Shown here in pieces: positions 43,988 to 53,046 of a stretch of 64,000 nt of DNA (the stretch's first letter is position 1; each line of letters opens with the position of its first letter). Origin of the DNA: Fibrobacter sp. UWB4 (GTDB taxonomy: Bacteria > Fibrobacterota > Fibrobacteria > Fibrobacterales > Fibrobacteraceae); the NCBI RefSeq assembly GCF_002210345.1, contig NZ_MWQI01000005.1, positions 124,001 to 188,000 of the forward strand, read 5' to 3'. The notes beneath the pieces were generated by a model. It searched no databases and was not told the origin of the DNA. It saw only the letters and a list, made by a program, of their open reading frames with translations. The position numbers and the translations under genes were made by a program.

Positions 43988-45369
43988 TGCAGATTAATGA
44001 TTGTAAACGTGTTCGTCGCCTTCATTTTGTGGGTATCGGTGGTGCCGGTATGTCCGGTATTGCTGAGGTGCTTCACGAAAACGGTTTCGTGGTGACAGGT
44101 TCCGATATGGGCGAAGGCGCTGTCATTGACTATTTGAAGGGCCTTGGCATCCGTATTGACTCGAAACACGAAGCAAAGAATGTCGTAGATGCGGACTTGG
44201 TCGTTTATTCTTCTGCCATTCCGTTTGACAATCCGGAACTTGTCGAAGCCCGCAATCGCCGCATTCCGGTGATTCGCCGTGCCGAAATGCTCGGTGAACT
44301 GATGCGCCTCAAGTACACGCTCTCTATTGCCGGTACGCATGGCAAGACCACGACGACGTCTATCGTTGGCGCCATCTGGGAAGAAGCTGGTCTTGACCCG
44401 ACGATTATCGTCGGTGGCATTGTGAAGGGCAAGTGCAGTGGCGCAAAAGTGGGCCACGGCGACTACCTCATTGCCGAAAGTGACGAATTTGACCGTAGTT
44501 TCCTTTCGATGATGCCCTCTTCGGCGATCATCACGAACATCGATGCCGACCATCTCGATACTTACGAGAACATTGATGCCATCAAGGATGCGTTCACTCA
44601 GTTTGCAAACAAGATCCCGTTCTACGGTCAGGTGATTGTATGCCTCGACGATCCGAACGTGCAGCAGATTTTGTCGCACTTGAAGAAGCCGGTGATTACG
44701 TATGGCTTTACTCGCCAGGCGAAGTACCGCATTGAAAATCTCAAGTTCGTGAAGGGCTATCCGCAGTTTGAAATCTTGAATGACGGCAAGAGCCTTGGCG
44801 AATTCAAGCTCCAGATTCCGGGCCGCCACAATGTGTTGAATGCGACTGCCGCTGTGGCTCTCGCTGTCGAAGAAGGCATTTCGATTGAAGTTGCTCGCAA
44901 GGCCGTGGCTGCATTCGAAGGCGTGAAGCGCCGCTTTGAATTTATCGGCGAAAAGAACGGTGTCATGGTTTTTGATGACTATGCGCACCATCCGACGGAA
45001 GCGACTGCTACACTCCTCGGATTCCGCGAAGCGTTCCCGGACAAGCGCATCATTGTCGCTTTCCAGCCGCACTTGTTTACGCGTACCCGCGACCAGCACG
45101 AAGCTTTTGGTAGCGCCTTTGCAAACTGCGATGTGCTCTTGGTGACCGATATCTATCCGTCTCGCGAAAAGCCGATTGAAGGCGTGACCGGTGCGATGGT
45201 TGCTAACAGTGCCGCTGACCGTGGTCATCGCGATGCCCGCTTTATCGGAGATTTGAACAACTTGATTCCGGTTTGCAAGGACTTGCTCAAGCCGAACGAC
45301 GTGATCGTTCTGATGGGTGCCGGCAATATCTGGAAGCTTGGACAGACGATTTTGGAGAAAAGCATTTGA
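43987..45369 (+). CDS. murC: UDP-N-acetylmuramate-L-alanine ligase
   Basis: This 460-residue Mur ligase begins with VRRLHFVGIGGAGMSGIAEV, then has IAGTHGKTTTTSIVGAIW, ESDEFDRSFL, ITNIDADHLDTYE, VFDDYAHHPTEATATLLGFR and FQPHLFTRTRD. All positions expected for MurC are seen. In many clusters murB and ddl follow; here ftsQ starts inside the murC stop codon region. Confidence 0.97.
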   Translation: MQINDCKRVRRLHFVGIGGAGMSGIAEVLHENGFVVTGSDMGEGAVIDYLKGLGIRIDSKHEAKNVVDADLVVYSSAIPFDNPELVEARNRRIPVIRRAEMLGELMRLKYTLSIAGTHGKTTTTSIVGAIWEEAGLDPTIIVGGIVKGKCSGAKVGHGDYLIAESDEFDRSFLSMMPSSAIITNIDADHLDTYENIDAIKDAFTQFANKIPFYGQVIVCLDDPNVQQILSHLKKPVITYGFTRQAKYRIENLKFVKGYPQFEILNDGKSLGEFKLQIPGRHNVLNATAAVALAVEEGISIEVARKAVAAFEGVKRRFEFIGEKNGVMVFDDYAHHPTEATATLLGFREAFPDKRIIVAFQPHLFTRTRDQHEAFGSAFANCDVLLVTDIYPSREKPIEGVTGAMVANSAADRGHRDARFIGDLNNLIPVCKDLLKPNDVIVLMGAGNIWKLGQTILEKSI

Positions 45370-46208
45370 CTTTAGAAGAAACAACAATGTTCGGTCGACG
45401 GATCGGATACAACGAACGCAAGCGTAAGCGTAAGCGCGCCCGTATGAGACGGATGCGTGTGGCTGGCGTCGTTCGTTGGTACAAGCGTAAGGGCTGGATC
45501 TTGACCTTGCTCCTTATTGTGGCTACCGTCGCGCTGTGGCAGAGTCGTTTCTATCTACACCAGATCAATCCGCTTGAACTCAGGCATTTGCAGTACATCG
45601 AAATCGAGGGCAATCGTATGCTCTCTTGGGAAGATGTGGTGCAGAGTGCGCAGGTTGAAACGGGCATGCTCATGTCGGAACTGGATGCCGACTCTGTCAA
45701 GAAGTCTCTCTTGCAGATCCCGCTCATCCATTCTGCCGAAGTGGAAAGCAAGTTTCCTTCGTCGCTTTACATCAAGTTGCAGGAAGCGTCGCCAATCGTG
45801 TCTGTCCTTGAAGGTGGCAAGGGAACAGTCTATTCTGAACGTGGACTTTCGCTCCCGATGTCGATGATGACGGCTTTGCATTTGCCGATTCTTGAAAATG
45901 AATCGGTAGGGAAGGTAAAGCTTGTGGCCCAGTTCCTGTTTGCCATGCGTAAGGAGGACAAGCCTCTTTATGACCGCGTGTCGCAAGTGGGATGGTCGGA
46001 GAAGGATAAGGCTTTTGAAGTGTTCTTTAAGGATGCCGGATTTCGCGTAATGTTTCCGGAATCGAACTGGGATAAGGACTTGTTTATGTTGTATGATGCT
46101 ATCGGAAAGGGCTTTAGAAAAGATCTCCTTTGTGCTAGCGAGGTTGATATGAGATTTCATGGATTTGCGTATATAAAAAACTTTGATAAGAGGTGTATCA
46201 ATGGATGA
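45366..46208 (+). CDS. ftsQ: Division protein FtsQ/DivIB
   Basis: This 280-residue protein most likely starts at TTG 45366. GGAG (45354-45357) is eight bases before it, while the first ATG (45387) lacks such a site. A very basic N-terminus (NERKRKRKRARMRRMR) precedes one membrane segment (about 44-60, ILTLLLIVATVALW). A POTRA domain follows (LQYIEIEGNRMLSWEDVVQS...). The beta domain contains VSQVGWSEKDKAFEVFFKDA. FtsQ scaffolds FtsL/FtsB at the septum. It overlaps the next gene by eight bases. Confidence 0.88.
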   Translation: MTLEETTMFGRRIGYNERKRKRKRARMRRMRVAGVVRWYKRKGWILTLLLIVATVALWQSRFYLHQINPLELRHLQYIEIEGNRMLSWEDVVQSAQVETGMLMSELDADSVKKSLLQIPLIHSAEVESKFPSSLYIKLQEASPIVSVLEGGKGTVYSERGLSLPMSMMTALHLPILENESVGKVKLVAQFLFAMRKEDKPLYDRVSQVGWSEKDKAFEVFFKDAGFRVMFPESNWDKDLFMLYDAIGKGFRKDLLCASEVDMRFHGFAYIKNFDKRCING

Positions 46209-47442
46209 CGATAAGCAAATAGTCAAAAAAGAGGACTACATTTTCGGGCTGGATATTGGCGCCTCGAAAGTGAATTTGTTCGTTGGCATCTCGGAAGGTG
46301 AATCCGTCCGAGTTGTGGAATGTGGTGACTTTCCGTTGGAATCGTCTGACGAATACGATTCCGTTGTGGAAACGCTGCAAAAGGCCGTCCATGTGCTTGA
46401 ATCATCGGCGGGTGTCGATGTGCGCGATGTCTATGTGGGCATCGCAGGAAAACATGTGTCCTCGTTCAGCTACAAGGGCCTGGTGACGCTTCCGACAAAC
46501 GAAGTGCGCGATGAAGACATTATCAATGTTCAGCGTCAGGCAAGTACGCTTCCGGACAAGGCTGGCGAAATCATCCATATCTTCCCGGGTGAATATACGC
46601 TGGACGACAGAACGGGTATCCGCAATCCGAAAGGCTATTCTGGCCGTCGCTTAGGAGTTGAAGTTCAGGTGGTTACCTCACGCCCGAATGCTCTCCAGGA
46701 TATCGCCAAGTGCGTGAATCGTGCGGGCCTCAACGTGGCGGGCTTTGTCCTCGAACCGCTCGCTGCTGCGTCCGCTGTTCTGTCCGATGACGAACGTGAA
46801 CTTGGAGTGGCGCTGATTGATATTGGTGCCGGCTCTGCAGACGTGGCCGTCTTTGTCAAGGATTCCGTGCGCTATACGGCATCGCTCGACATTGCTGGCA
46901 ACATTATTACAAGCGATATTAGCAAGTGCCTCAAGGTTCCGGTTTCTCTCACGAAGGCCGAAGAACTCAAGAAGAAGTATGGCACCTGCTCGCTCAACAA
47001 TTTGATTGAAGATGAAACTTTCCCGGTTCCAGGTGTGGGCGACCGTGGAGAAGTTCTTTGTTCCCGTAAGCTTTTGGCTCAAATTATTACTGCGCGTGTT
47101 GCAGAAATCTTCAAGCTTTTGGCGAAGGACTTGGAAAAGCACCACCTCGACACCGTCATTGATGGCGGTATCGTCCTTACGGGTGGCTGCTGCAACCTTG
47201 CTGGCATTGAAGAAATTGCAGCTAAAGTATTCAAGAAGCCTGTGCATATCGGCAAGCCGAGAGGCATGAGCGGCATTCAGGAAGCTTTCCAGAATCCGTC
47301 TTATGCAACCGGCATTGGCCTCTTGTACTACGCGAACAAGAAGCATCGCGAAAAGAAACAACGTGATACAGATACCCAGCTGCTTGTTACAGTAAAGAAG
47401 GGTATGCAGCGTATTCGCGACATCTTTAAGACTTACTTTTAA
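46201..47442 (+). CDS. ftsA: Cell division ATPase FtsA
   Basis: This 413-residue actin-like protein tethers FtsZ to the membrane. ATG 46201 follows AGAGGTG by a normal spacing; longer frames inside ftsQ are rejected. It shows FGLDIGASKVNLFVG (phosphate 1), VGIAGKHVSSFSYKG (SHS2/1C domain), GVALIDIGAGSADVAVFV (phosphate 2) and GIVLTGGCCNLAGIEEIAAK (adenosine). The C-terminal helix (VKKGMQRIRDIFKTYF) fits the amphipathic membrane anchor. Confidence 0.96.
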   Translation: MDDDKQIVKKEDYIFGLDIGASKVNLFVGISEGESVRVVECGDFPLESSDEYDSVVETLQKAVHVLESSAGVDVRDVYVGIAGKHVSSFSYKGLVTLPTNEVRDEDIINVQRQASTLPDKAGEIIHIFPGEYTLDDRTGIRNPKGYSGRRLGVEVQVVTSRPNALQDIAKCVNRAGLNVAGFVLEPLAAASAVLSDDERELGVALIDIGAGSADVAVFVKDSVRYTASLDIAGNIITSDISKCLKVPVSLTKAEELKKKYGTCSLNNLIEDETFPVPGVGDRGEVLCSRKLLAQIITARVAEIFKLLAKDLEKHHLDTVIDGGIVLTGGCCNLAGIEEIAAKVFKKPVHIGKPRGMSGIQEAFQNPSYATGIGLLYYANKKHREKKQRDTDTQLLVTVKKGMQRIRDIFKTYF

Positions 47443-47474
47443 CCGTTAAACCACTCAAATCAGGGAGATAAACT

Positions 47475-49118
47475 ATGAGTGACTTTGAAAACATCAACTT
47501 CGAGGCTAAGTCTCGTATCACGGGCGATGACGCTCCATCCAGAAATGCTAAGGTCAAGGTGTTTGGCGTCGGCGGTGCCGGCGGCAATACTGTGAACCGT
47601 ATGAAGCAGATGAATATTGAAGGTGTAGAATACTACGCTATCAATACTGATGCTATGGCTTTGGATCAGAGTCTCGCCGACCACAAGATCCTTATCGGTG
47701 AAAAGAGCACGAGAAATCTCGGTGCTGGCATGGATCCGGAAATGGGCCGCAAGGCTGTCGAAGAAAACATCGATGACTTGAAAAAGTCTATGATGGGCGC
47801 TGACCTCGTGTTCGTTACGGCGGGCATGGGTGGTGGTACCGGTACGGGTGCCGCTCCGATCGTTGCAACTGTTGCCCGTGAACTTGGCATCCTTACGGTT
47901 GCCGTTGTCACGAAGCCGTTCCGCTTCGAAGGCAATGTCCGTAATTCCTTGGCTCAGAATGGCGTTCGCGCTCTCCGCGAAGCTGCTGATACGATCATCG
48001 TTATCGAAAACAAGAAGCTCTTGAACCTCATCCAGAATACGAACAAGAACGCTACTGTTGATGAAGCTTTCAAGATGGCCGACGAAATCCTCGGTAATGC
48101 CGTGCAGAGCATCTGCAGCATCATGTTCCGTCATGGTCTTGTTCACGTTGACTTTGCCGATATCCGCAAGGTCATGCTCAAGGGCGGTTCTGCTCTCATG
48201 GGTACGGGTACTGCAGAAGGCGAAGGCCGCGGTGTTGCCGCTGCCGATGCAGCCCTCTCTTCTCCGCTTCTCGAAGACATCGATATCCAGGGCGCTTCTG
48301 GTGTGCTCATCAATGTTTCTCATGGCGAAAACTACTCCTTGCTCGAACACAACGAAGCAATGGAACACATTTACGACGCTGTGGGCGAAGAAGGCAACCC
48401 GAATATCATCGTCGGCGATATCACTCTTCCGGAACTTGGCGACAAGGTTTGCATCACCATCATCGCAACGGGTTGCGGTGGCACGAACAATGCTGCTGCT
48501 GTGAACTATGCAGGCATCGGTTCTGCTGCTTATCAGCAGGCTCAGACTTATCAGGCTGCAGCCGCTCCGGTACAGGCTGCAACTCCGCGTCCGACCACTA
48601 ACTTTGTGGCTCTCGCAGGCCGTGCTACGGCTGCCATGCCGACCGCTCCGATGGCTGCTGCCCCGACGGTTGCCGCTCCGGCTGTCACTCAGCGCGTTGT
48701 TCCGGCTACAGCTCCTGCTGCTCCGTCTTACATGGCTCCGCAGAACACTTATGCTAGCGCAGCTCGCCAGGCCGCTCCGGTGAACACGGCTGCCGCCATG
48801 TTTGCTCCGGCTTCTTCTTTCGCTTCTCCGAGCTTTGACGTTAAGGCCGGTTATGCAGAAGAAGCTGTTGCTACAAAGACTGTTCGTGAAACAGAAGAAA
48901 TGCCGGGTGTTGCAGAAGCAGATCCGCTTTCCAATGGCAACTATGCAAGTTCCTTCAAGCAGGAATCTCGTCCGGCTCAGACGGAACAGGTGAGTGCTGT
49001 AGATTATGACACTCCGGCTTTCATGCGCAACCAGAAGGCTCCTGAAGACGCTCTTAAGGAAAGCAATGTCGATTATGACTTGCCGGCCTTTATGCGTATG
49101 AATTCTGACTTGTTCTAA
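47475..49118 (+). CDS. ftsZ: Cell division GTPase FtsZ with long Ala/Pro linker and two tandem C-terminal peptides
   Basis: This 547-residue protein has the tubulin-like core: VFGVGGAGGNTVNRM, GGGTGTGAAPIVATVARELG (GTP signature), VTKPFRFEG, and the NxxD catalytic loop region near MFRHGLVHVDFADIR. After about residue 340 a long Ala/Pro/Thr-rich linker follows, about 165 residues. The conserved C-terminal peptide, which in E. coli (DYLDIPAFLR) binds FtsA and ZipA, is present twice: VDYDTPAFMRNQ (509-520) and VDYDLPAFMRMN (532-543), separated by 11 residues. The gene follows ftsA by 32 bases with an AGGGAGA site. A hairpin covers the stop codon. Confidence 0.97.
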   Translation: MSDFENINFEAKSRITGDDAPSRNAKVKVFGVGGAGGNTVNRMKQMNIEGVEYYAINTDAMALDQSLADHKILIGEKSTRNLGAGMDPEMGRKAVEENIDDLKKSMMGADLVFVTAGMGGGTGTGAAPIVATVARELGILTVAVVTKPFRFEGNVRNSLAQNGVRALREAADTIIVIENKKLLNLIQNTNKNATVDEAFKMADEILGNAVQSICSIMFRHGLVHVDFADIRKVMLKGGSALMGTGTAEGEGRGVAAADAALSSPLLEDIDIQGASGVLINVSHGENYSLLEHNEAMEHIYDAVGEEGNPNIIVGDITLPELGDKVCITIIATGCGGTNNAAAVNYAGIGSAAYQQAQTYQAAAAPVQAATPRPTTNFVALAGRATAAMPTAPMAAAPTVAAPAVTQRVVPATAPAAPSYMAPQNTYASAARQAAPVNTAAAMFAPASSFASPSFDVKAGYAEEAVATKTVRETEEMPGVAEADPLSNGNYASSFKQESRPAQTEQVSAVDYDTPAFMRNQKAPEDALKESNVDYDLPAFMRMNSDLF

Positions 49119-49135
49119 TCGTGAATAACGATTAG
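49115..49135 (+). terminator. Hairpin over the ftsZ stop codon
   Basis: CTAATCGT (49115-49122) pairs with ACGATTAG (49128-49135) around GAATA. There is no T-tract, so it may act as an mRNA 3'-end protector or a weak terminator. Confidence 0.45.
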
Positions 49136-49239
49136 CCTTACAGTGCAATAACGAAATTCGACCTGGTGCGTTCGAAGTTTTCGAGTGCGCCTTCGAGAAA
49201 GAACACACACACACGGGTGCGTGAGTGCGCACCCACCAC

Positions 49240-49595
49240 AACACAAGGGATCACCCGGGTCTCCCTGCCTGGGTGGTCCTTATCGTGTCCGCTTCGCTTT
49301 GGTTTAATAGAAAAACTCCGTCGGCGCTTTGCTCTCGCCAACACGGCACGCTTACGCCGTGCCGCTTATGGCTTACGGTGAGTCCGCTCGGCTCTTGTGC
49401 AATACAAGACTCCGTCTTCGCCTCACTCTCGCCAACACGGCACGCTTACGCCGTGCCGCTTATGGCTCATGGTGTGTCCGCTCGGCTCTTGTGCAAAGGA
49501 CAAGTTCCTTCTTCGCCTCGCTCTCGCCTTCGATGACTCGTCAATACGAGTCACCTCCGGCTCACGGCGTGTCCGCTTCGCTTCATGCTTGATTT
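49240..49595. repeat. Tandem repeat, about 94-bp period, with a different hairpin in each unit
   Basis: CTCTCGCC recurs at 49332, 49426 and 49521 and GTGTCCGCT-type motifs follow each hairpin, including one before the first CTCTCGCC. Units 1 and 2 share GGCAC-GCTTACG-CCGTGCC. Unit 3 has GACTCG-TCAATA-CGAGTC instead. The incomplete unit 0 has a CACCCGGG...CCTGGGTGG stem. The hairpin is kept while its sequence changes. Before it, 49136-49239 holds an (AC)n run and a GGGTGCG/CGCACCC hairpin. Reading frames across the repeats look accidental. Confidence 0.75.
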
Positions 49596-49622
49596 GTCAT
49601 GCCCGCCTTGAGCGGGCATCTC
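49596..49622. repeat. Dispersed palindrome, GTCATGCCCGC family
   Basis: GTCATGCCCGC, loop CTTGA, GCGGGCATCTCC. Same stem as the copies inside the asparaginase gene. Confidence 0.85.
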
Positions 49623-49655
49623 CATGTTCAAAAGACTTTTTAATACATTTATATT

Positions 49656-51212
49656 ATGTTATCTCGTGCGTTATTGTTTGCTTGTTTGATGGCGGTGGCT
49701 GTGTTTGCCTCGGCTGAAGATCCTTCTGAAAAGCCTGCGGAAAAGGTTGGCTATTTCCAGATCGGGACGGATTTCAATTTCGGTTTCAACGGCGGCCCTA
49801 CGGATCCGATGTTTGCTGTGGATACTGCCGAAAAATATGGTGTCAACTGGCGTGGACTCCGGATTCCGCTGGAGACGGCTCGCAATTACGAGGAACACAT
49901 CAGTCCGTTTTTTACGCTCAGTTTTCGTGCCGGCTACAAGAATTTTGACTTTTTGCTAGAGGCTCCTTTGCGAAAGGATCTGGAAGCCTGGTTCAATAGT
50001 GAACTCAAGACGAATTTTACTTACAAGCCGAGCGAACTTGATATCAATGTCCCGACAAATGCTTATGCTAAATGGGAAAATTCTGTAGGCTTTGTTCAGT
50101 TTGGTAGGTTCAATCCCGAAGATTTGAAAATTTCTAAAAATGATGTTTTTCTTGGTGGCTTGCCGTATCACGATGGAATCCATTGGAATTTGAATATTGG
50201 CATTTTCCGTTATGACTTTTTGCTGAGTTCATTGAATGCGTGGCTTTTTGACGATGTGATAAATCACGAAACGGGCTGCCCGCCGGAAGGTAGCGAAGCG
50301 TATGCCCAAAAATGTACATCTCCGGGTCGTCAGGTGAGCAACCAGCGCAATCGCACTTATACAGAAAATGTGAAGAACATGGTTTTCCACAGATTTGGCG
50401 TGGATACGAAAAAGTTCTGGATTTATATTGTTGAACAAAGTGTGATTGGCGGCAAGTCCTTGGAATTCCGCTCTATCAATCCGTTTATGTTCTGGCACGA
50501 TAATTACGCAACGGGTTATACGTCTGCGGCAACGTCTGTAGAATTTGGTTACAAGACTTCTAATGGCGCAAAGTTCTATAGCCAAATCAATATGGAAGAT
50601 ATTGCGAGCCCGGTCGGTGAAGACAAAAAGATGGGCACGAACCGCTCTATCATCAATTACATGGTGGGTTACTATCATGAACTCGAAACCCGCAATTACG
50701 GAAAGTTCTCCTGGCGCTTGGATGTTGTTAAAACTGACCCTGCATCAAACAACAGCAAACTTCCGCTTTTGAAATACACTGGGCGCCGCAATTACCGCAG
50801 TAATTATCGCGAACAGGGCGATAGCGATTATGCTGATGCATACTTTGTTGATTATCCTATTGGCTACCGTCGTGGTTCTGATGCGCTTGATTTGTGGTTT
50901 GACATGAACTGGAATTGGAATCATCATTCTGCGACGATGACGCTTGCTTGGCTGCGTCAAGGCGATAAGGAACTTTATACGGACTATGACAAAGCTTTAA
51001 AATCAGAAGAAACTCTTTCAGGAGTTGTCGAAAAGCAGTTCCTCGTTGATGTGCTTTATGAAAGAGAAGTGCGTGAATGGTTTAAGTTTTATGCCGGCGG
51101 TGGTTTCCGCGTGTATCGCAATCTCTCGCATGATAAAAAGGAAGATGGTTCGGATGCCTGGATCCGTTCGGGCGTGAAGTTCTATTTCAATCCTGTGGAT
51201 ATGAAGTTCTGA
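49656..51212 (+). CDS. Outer membrane beta-barrel protein, porin-like
   Basis: This 518-residue protein has a signal peptide (MLSRALLFACLMAVAVFASA, cleaved before EDP). The mature part has many alternating strands with aromatic ends (YFQIGTDFNFGFNGG, FFTLSFRAGYKNFDFLLEAP, FYAGGGFRVYRNLSHD) and finishes in WIRSGVKFYFNPVDMKF, with a C-terminal Phe as in many barrels. It may be related to Wzi-like or carbohydrate porins, but no specific family is clear. TTCAAA-N17-TATATT (49627-49655) ends directly at the ATG, and TACATT (49644-49649) is six bases before it, so the true transcription start is uncertain. No ribosome binding site is seen. Confidence 0.75.
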   Translation: MLSRALLFACLMAVAVFASAEDPSEKPAEKVGYFQIGTDFNFGFNGGPTDPMFAVDTAEKYGVNWRGLRIPLETARNYEEHISPFFTLSFRAGYKNFDFLLEAPLRKDLEAWFNSELKTNFTYKPSELDINVPTNAYAKWENSVGFVQFGRFNPEDLKISKNDVFLGGLPYHDGIHWNLNIGIFRYDFLLSSLNAWLFDDVINHETGCPPEGSEAYAQKCTSPGRQVSNQRNRTYTENVKNMVFHRFGVDTKKFWIYIVEQSVIGGKSLEFRSINPFMFWHDNYATGYTSAATSVEFGYKTSNGAKFYSQINMEDIASPVGEDKKMGTNRSIINYMVGYYHELETRNYGKFSWRLDVVKTDPASNNSKLPLLKYTGRRNYRSNYREQGDSDYADAYFVDYPIGYRRGSDALDLWFDMNWNWNHHSATMTLAWLRQGDKELYTDYDKALKSEETLSGVVEKQFLVDVLYEREVREWFKFYAGGGFRVYRNLSHDKKEDGSDAWIRSGVKFYFNPVDMKF

Positions 51213-51327
51213 TTTTTCCTTCCTGTTTGTTGAAGGCTTGCTGGAATCTTTTTTACTACATTTGTACTGTAAGTTTTTTGTAATCAGAATGAATGCGCTG
51301 TGTGCGTGTTCTTTTAGGAGAAAATAA

Positions 51328-52950
51328 ATGAAAAAATATCTTTTGCCATTGTTTGGTATGGCTCTATATTTTACAGCTTGCGAGGATGAACTTGCGCCTG
51401 TTTCAGGGAGTGCTGCTGAAACAGTAACTTCGTTCAGTGATTTGAGCGAATGCAACAAAAAAATTATTGGCAAGTTCGTCTACGTGTCCGATTCCGTAAA
51501 GGTTTATGCCTGCACGGATGATGGCTGGGCTGCAGTTACCGGCGCTGCTGTCAGTGGCAAGAATGGTAGCAATGGAACCAATGGTAAGAACGGAAAAGAC
51601 GGTAATGATGGCAAAGATGGTAAAGACGGAAAGTCTTGCACCATGACTCCTTTTAAGGACGGTTCGGGCTTTGATGTTATCTGTGATGGCAAGTCGATCG
51701 GAAGTGTGAAAAATGGTGCGGATGGCGTCAAAGGTAAAGACGGTACTAATGGCTCGAACGGTAAGGATGGAACTTCTTGCTCTGTCGCTAAGGCCGCAGA
51801 TAGCGATGACGTTGTTGTGACTTGCGGAGACAAGTCTGTGATGATTCACAATGGCGTCGATGGTAAACCGGGTGCTCCTGGTACAAAAGGCACAGACGGT
51901 ACGAACGGCACTGATGGCACGAATGGTAGTGATGGCGCCAGCTGCAAGATCGTGAGCGACATGGATGGTGTTGTTCAAATCCAGTGCGGCGAAGGCAAAG
52001 ATGCGACAACGACAAAGCTTTACAAGGCCATATGCGGAACAAAGCCTTATGACCCTGAAAAAAGTTTCTGCACGGCAGAGGGGGAAGCGTATCCACTTTG
52101 CAATGGCAAAAAATATGACCCAGCGACGTATGAATGCGTTAATGGCGAACCTGTAGAAGTTTTGAAATCTTGTGGTGACGAATTATATAACGCACATGCA
52201 AAATTCTGTTTTAACAATAAAACGTATCCTCTGTGTAATGGGGAAGAATATGATGTGGAATTAGAGACTTGCGAAAATGGCAAAAAAGTTGTGGTCTATG
52301 AAAAATGCGGTGATGAAAAATTTAAAATAGCAGATGCAGATCACTTGTTCTGTGCTGAATTTGAAAATAAAACCACTGAAGAAAAAACTTATCAGGTTTA
52401 CAAGTACACGACGATTGAAGTTAAGGATAAAGATTACTCCGAAACTTGGATGGCCGAAAACGTGAATTACAAAACAGATGATAGCTATTGCTATAATGGT
52501 GCTGATAAAAATTGCAAAACATATGGGCGACTCTATGCTTGGGATGACGCCCAGAATGTTTGCCCCAATGGTTGGCGCATGCCTAGCTTGGATGAATGGC
52601 ATATCCTTTTTGATGTTGTTGGTGGTACTTCTGCTGACAATATTTCTGGTAAAGTTCTCAAGTCTGTAGAAGGCTGGAAATATGACAGTCCTGCAACGAC
52701 GGGTTCTGATAAATATGGCTTTACGGCGCTCCCTGGTGGATTGCAGGTGTATGATGGTGGTATGTTTATGTTTGATGGAATAGATACCGATGCTGTTTTT
52801 TGGACTTCTAGTGGTTCAGGATCTGATGGTACTGGACCGAATGCGGTTTATGTGAGAATCTCATATGATAAGGTAACAGCAAATATTAGTTCCTTCTTAA
52901 AGGAATCTAGAGTTTCTGTCCGTTGCATAAAAAACGTTGAAAAAAACTAA
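51328..52950 (+). CDS. FISUMP lipoprotein with collagen-like segments
   Basis: This 540-residue lipoprotein (lipobox YFTAC, Cys18; AGGAG upstream) has a short module ending in VKVYACTDDGWAAV. Three runs of Gly-Xaa-Yaa triplets follow (about residues 73-95, 131-150 and 176-205), separated by SC-containing units (KSCTMTPFKDGSGFDVICDG and similar). Then come repeats with YPLCNGxxYD and CGDE. The last 180 residues form the FISUMP domain (TIGR02145): SETWMAENVNY, CKTYGRLYAWDDAQNVCPNG, WRMPSLDEWHIL, YGFTALPGG, VFWTSSGSG and SVRCIKN. FISUMP is a major paralogous domain of F. succinogenes surface proteins with unknown ligand. Confidence 0.93.
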   Translation: MKKYLLPLFGMALYFTACEDELAPVSGSAAETVTSFSDLSECNKKIIGKFVYVSDSVKVYACTDDGWAAVTGAAVSGKNGSNGTNGKNGKDGNDGKDGKDGKSCTMTPFKDGSGFDVICDGKSIGSVKNGADGVKGKDGTNGSNGKDGTSCSVAKAADSDDVVVTCGDKSVMIHNGVDGKPGAPGTKGTDGTNGTDGTNGSDGASCKIVSDMDGVVQIQCGEGKDATTTKLYKAICGTKPYDPEKSFCTAEGEAYPLCNGKKYDPATYECVNGEPVEVLKSCGDELYNAHAKFCFNNKTYPLCNGEEYDVELETCENGKKVVVYEKCGDEKFKIADADHLFCAEFENKTTEEKTYQVYKYTTIEVKDKDYSETWMAENVNYKTDDSYCYNGADKNCKTYGRLYAWDDAQNVCPNGWRMPSLDEWHILFDVVGGTSADNISGKVLKSVEGWKYDSPATTGSDKYGFTALPGGLQVYDGGMFMFDGIDTDAVFWTSSGSGSDGTGPNAVYVRISYDKVTANISSFLKESRVSVRCIKNVEKN

Positions 52951-52965
52951 CCGCAAAATCTTATT

Positions 52966-52992
52966 GTCATGCCCGCCTCTGCACGGGCATTT
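52966..52992. repeat. Dispersed palindrome, GTCATGCCCGC family, after FISUMP gene
   Basis: GTCATGCCCGC, loop CTCT, GCACGGGCATTTCTTTTT. The T-run after the stem may let it act as a terminator here. Confidence 0.75.
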
Positions 52993-53046
52993 CTTTTTAA
53001 TGGTTGCCTAATAATTTTATATTTGTAGTCACAACAAGGAGTTTTT

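Noticed and set aside
49240-49595. CRISPR-like array
   Set aside because: Period of about 94 bases, only three to four units, palindromes inside the units and no short spacers or cas genes.
49166-49717. Overlapping frames on the + strand through the repeat block after ftsZ
   Set aside because: They translate repeated hairpin DNA in different frames (for example ANTARLRRAAYG twice) and lack ribosome binding sites.
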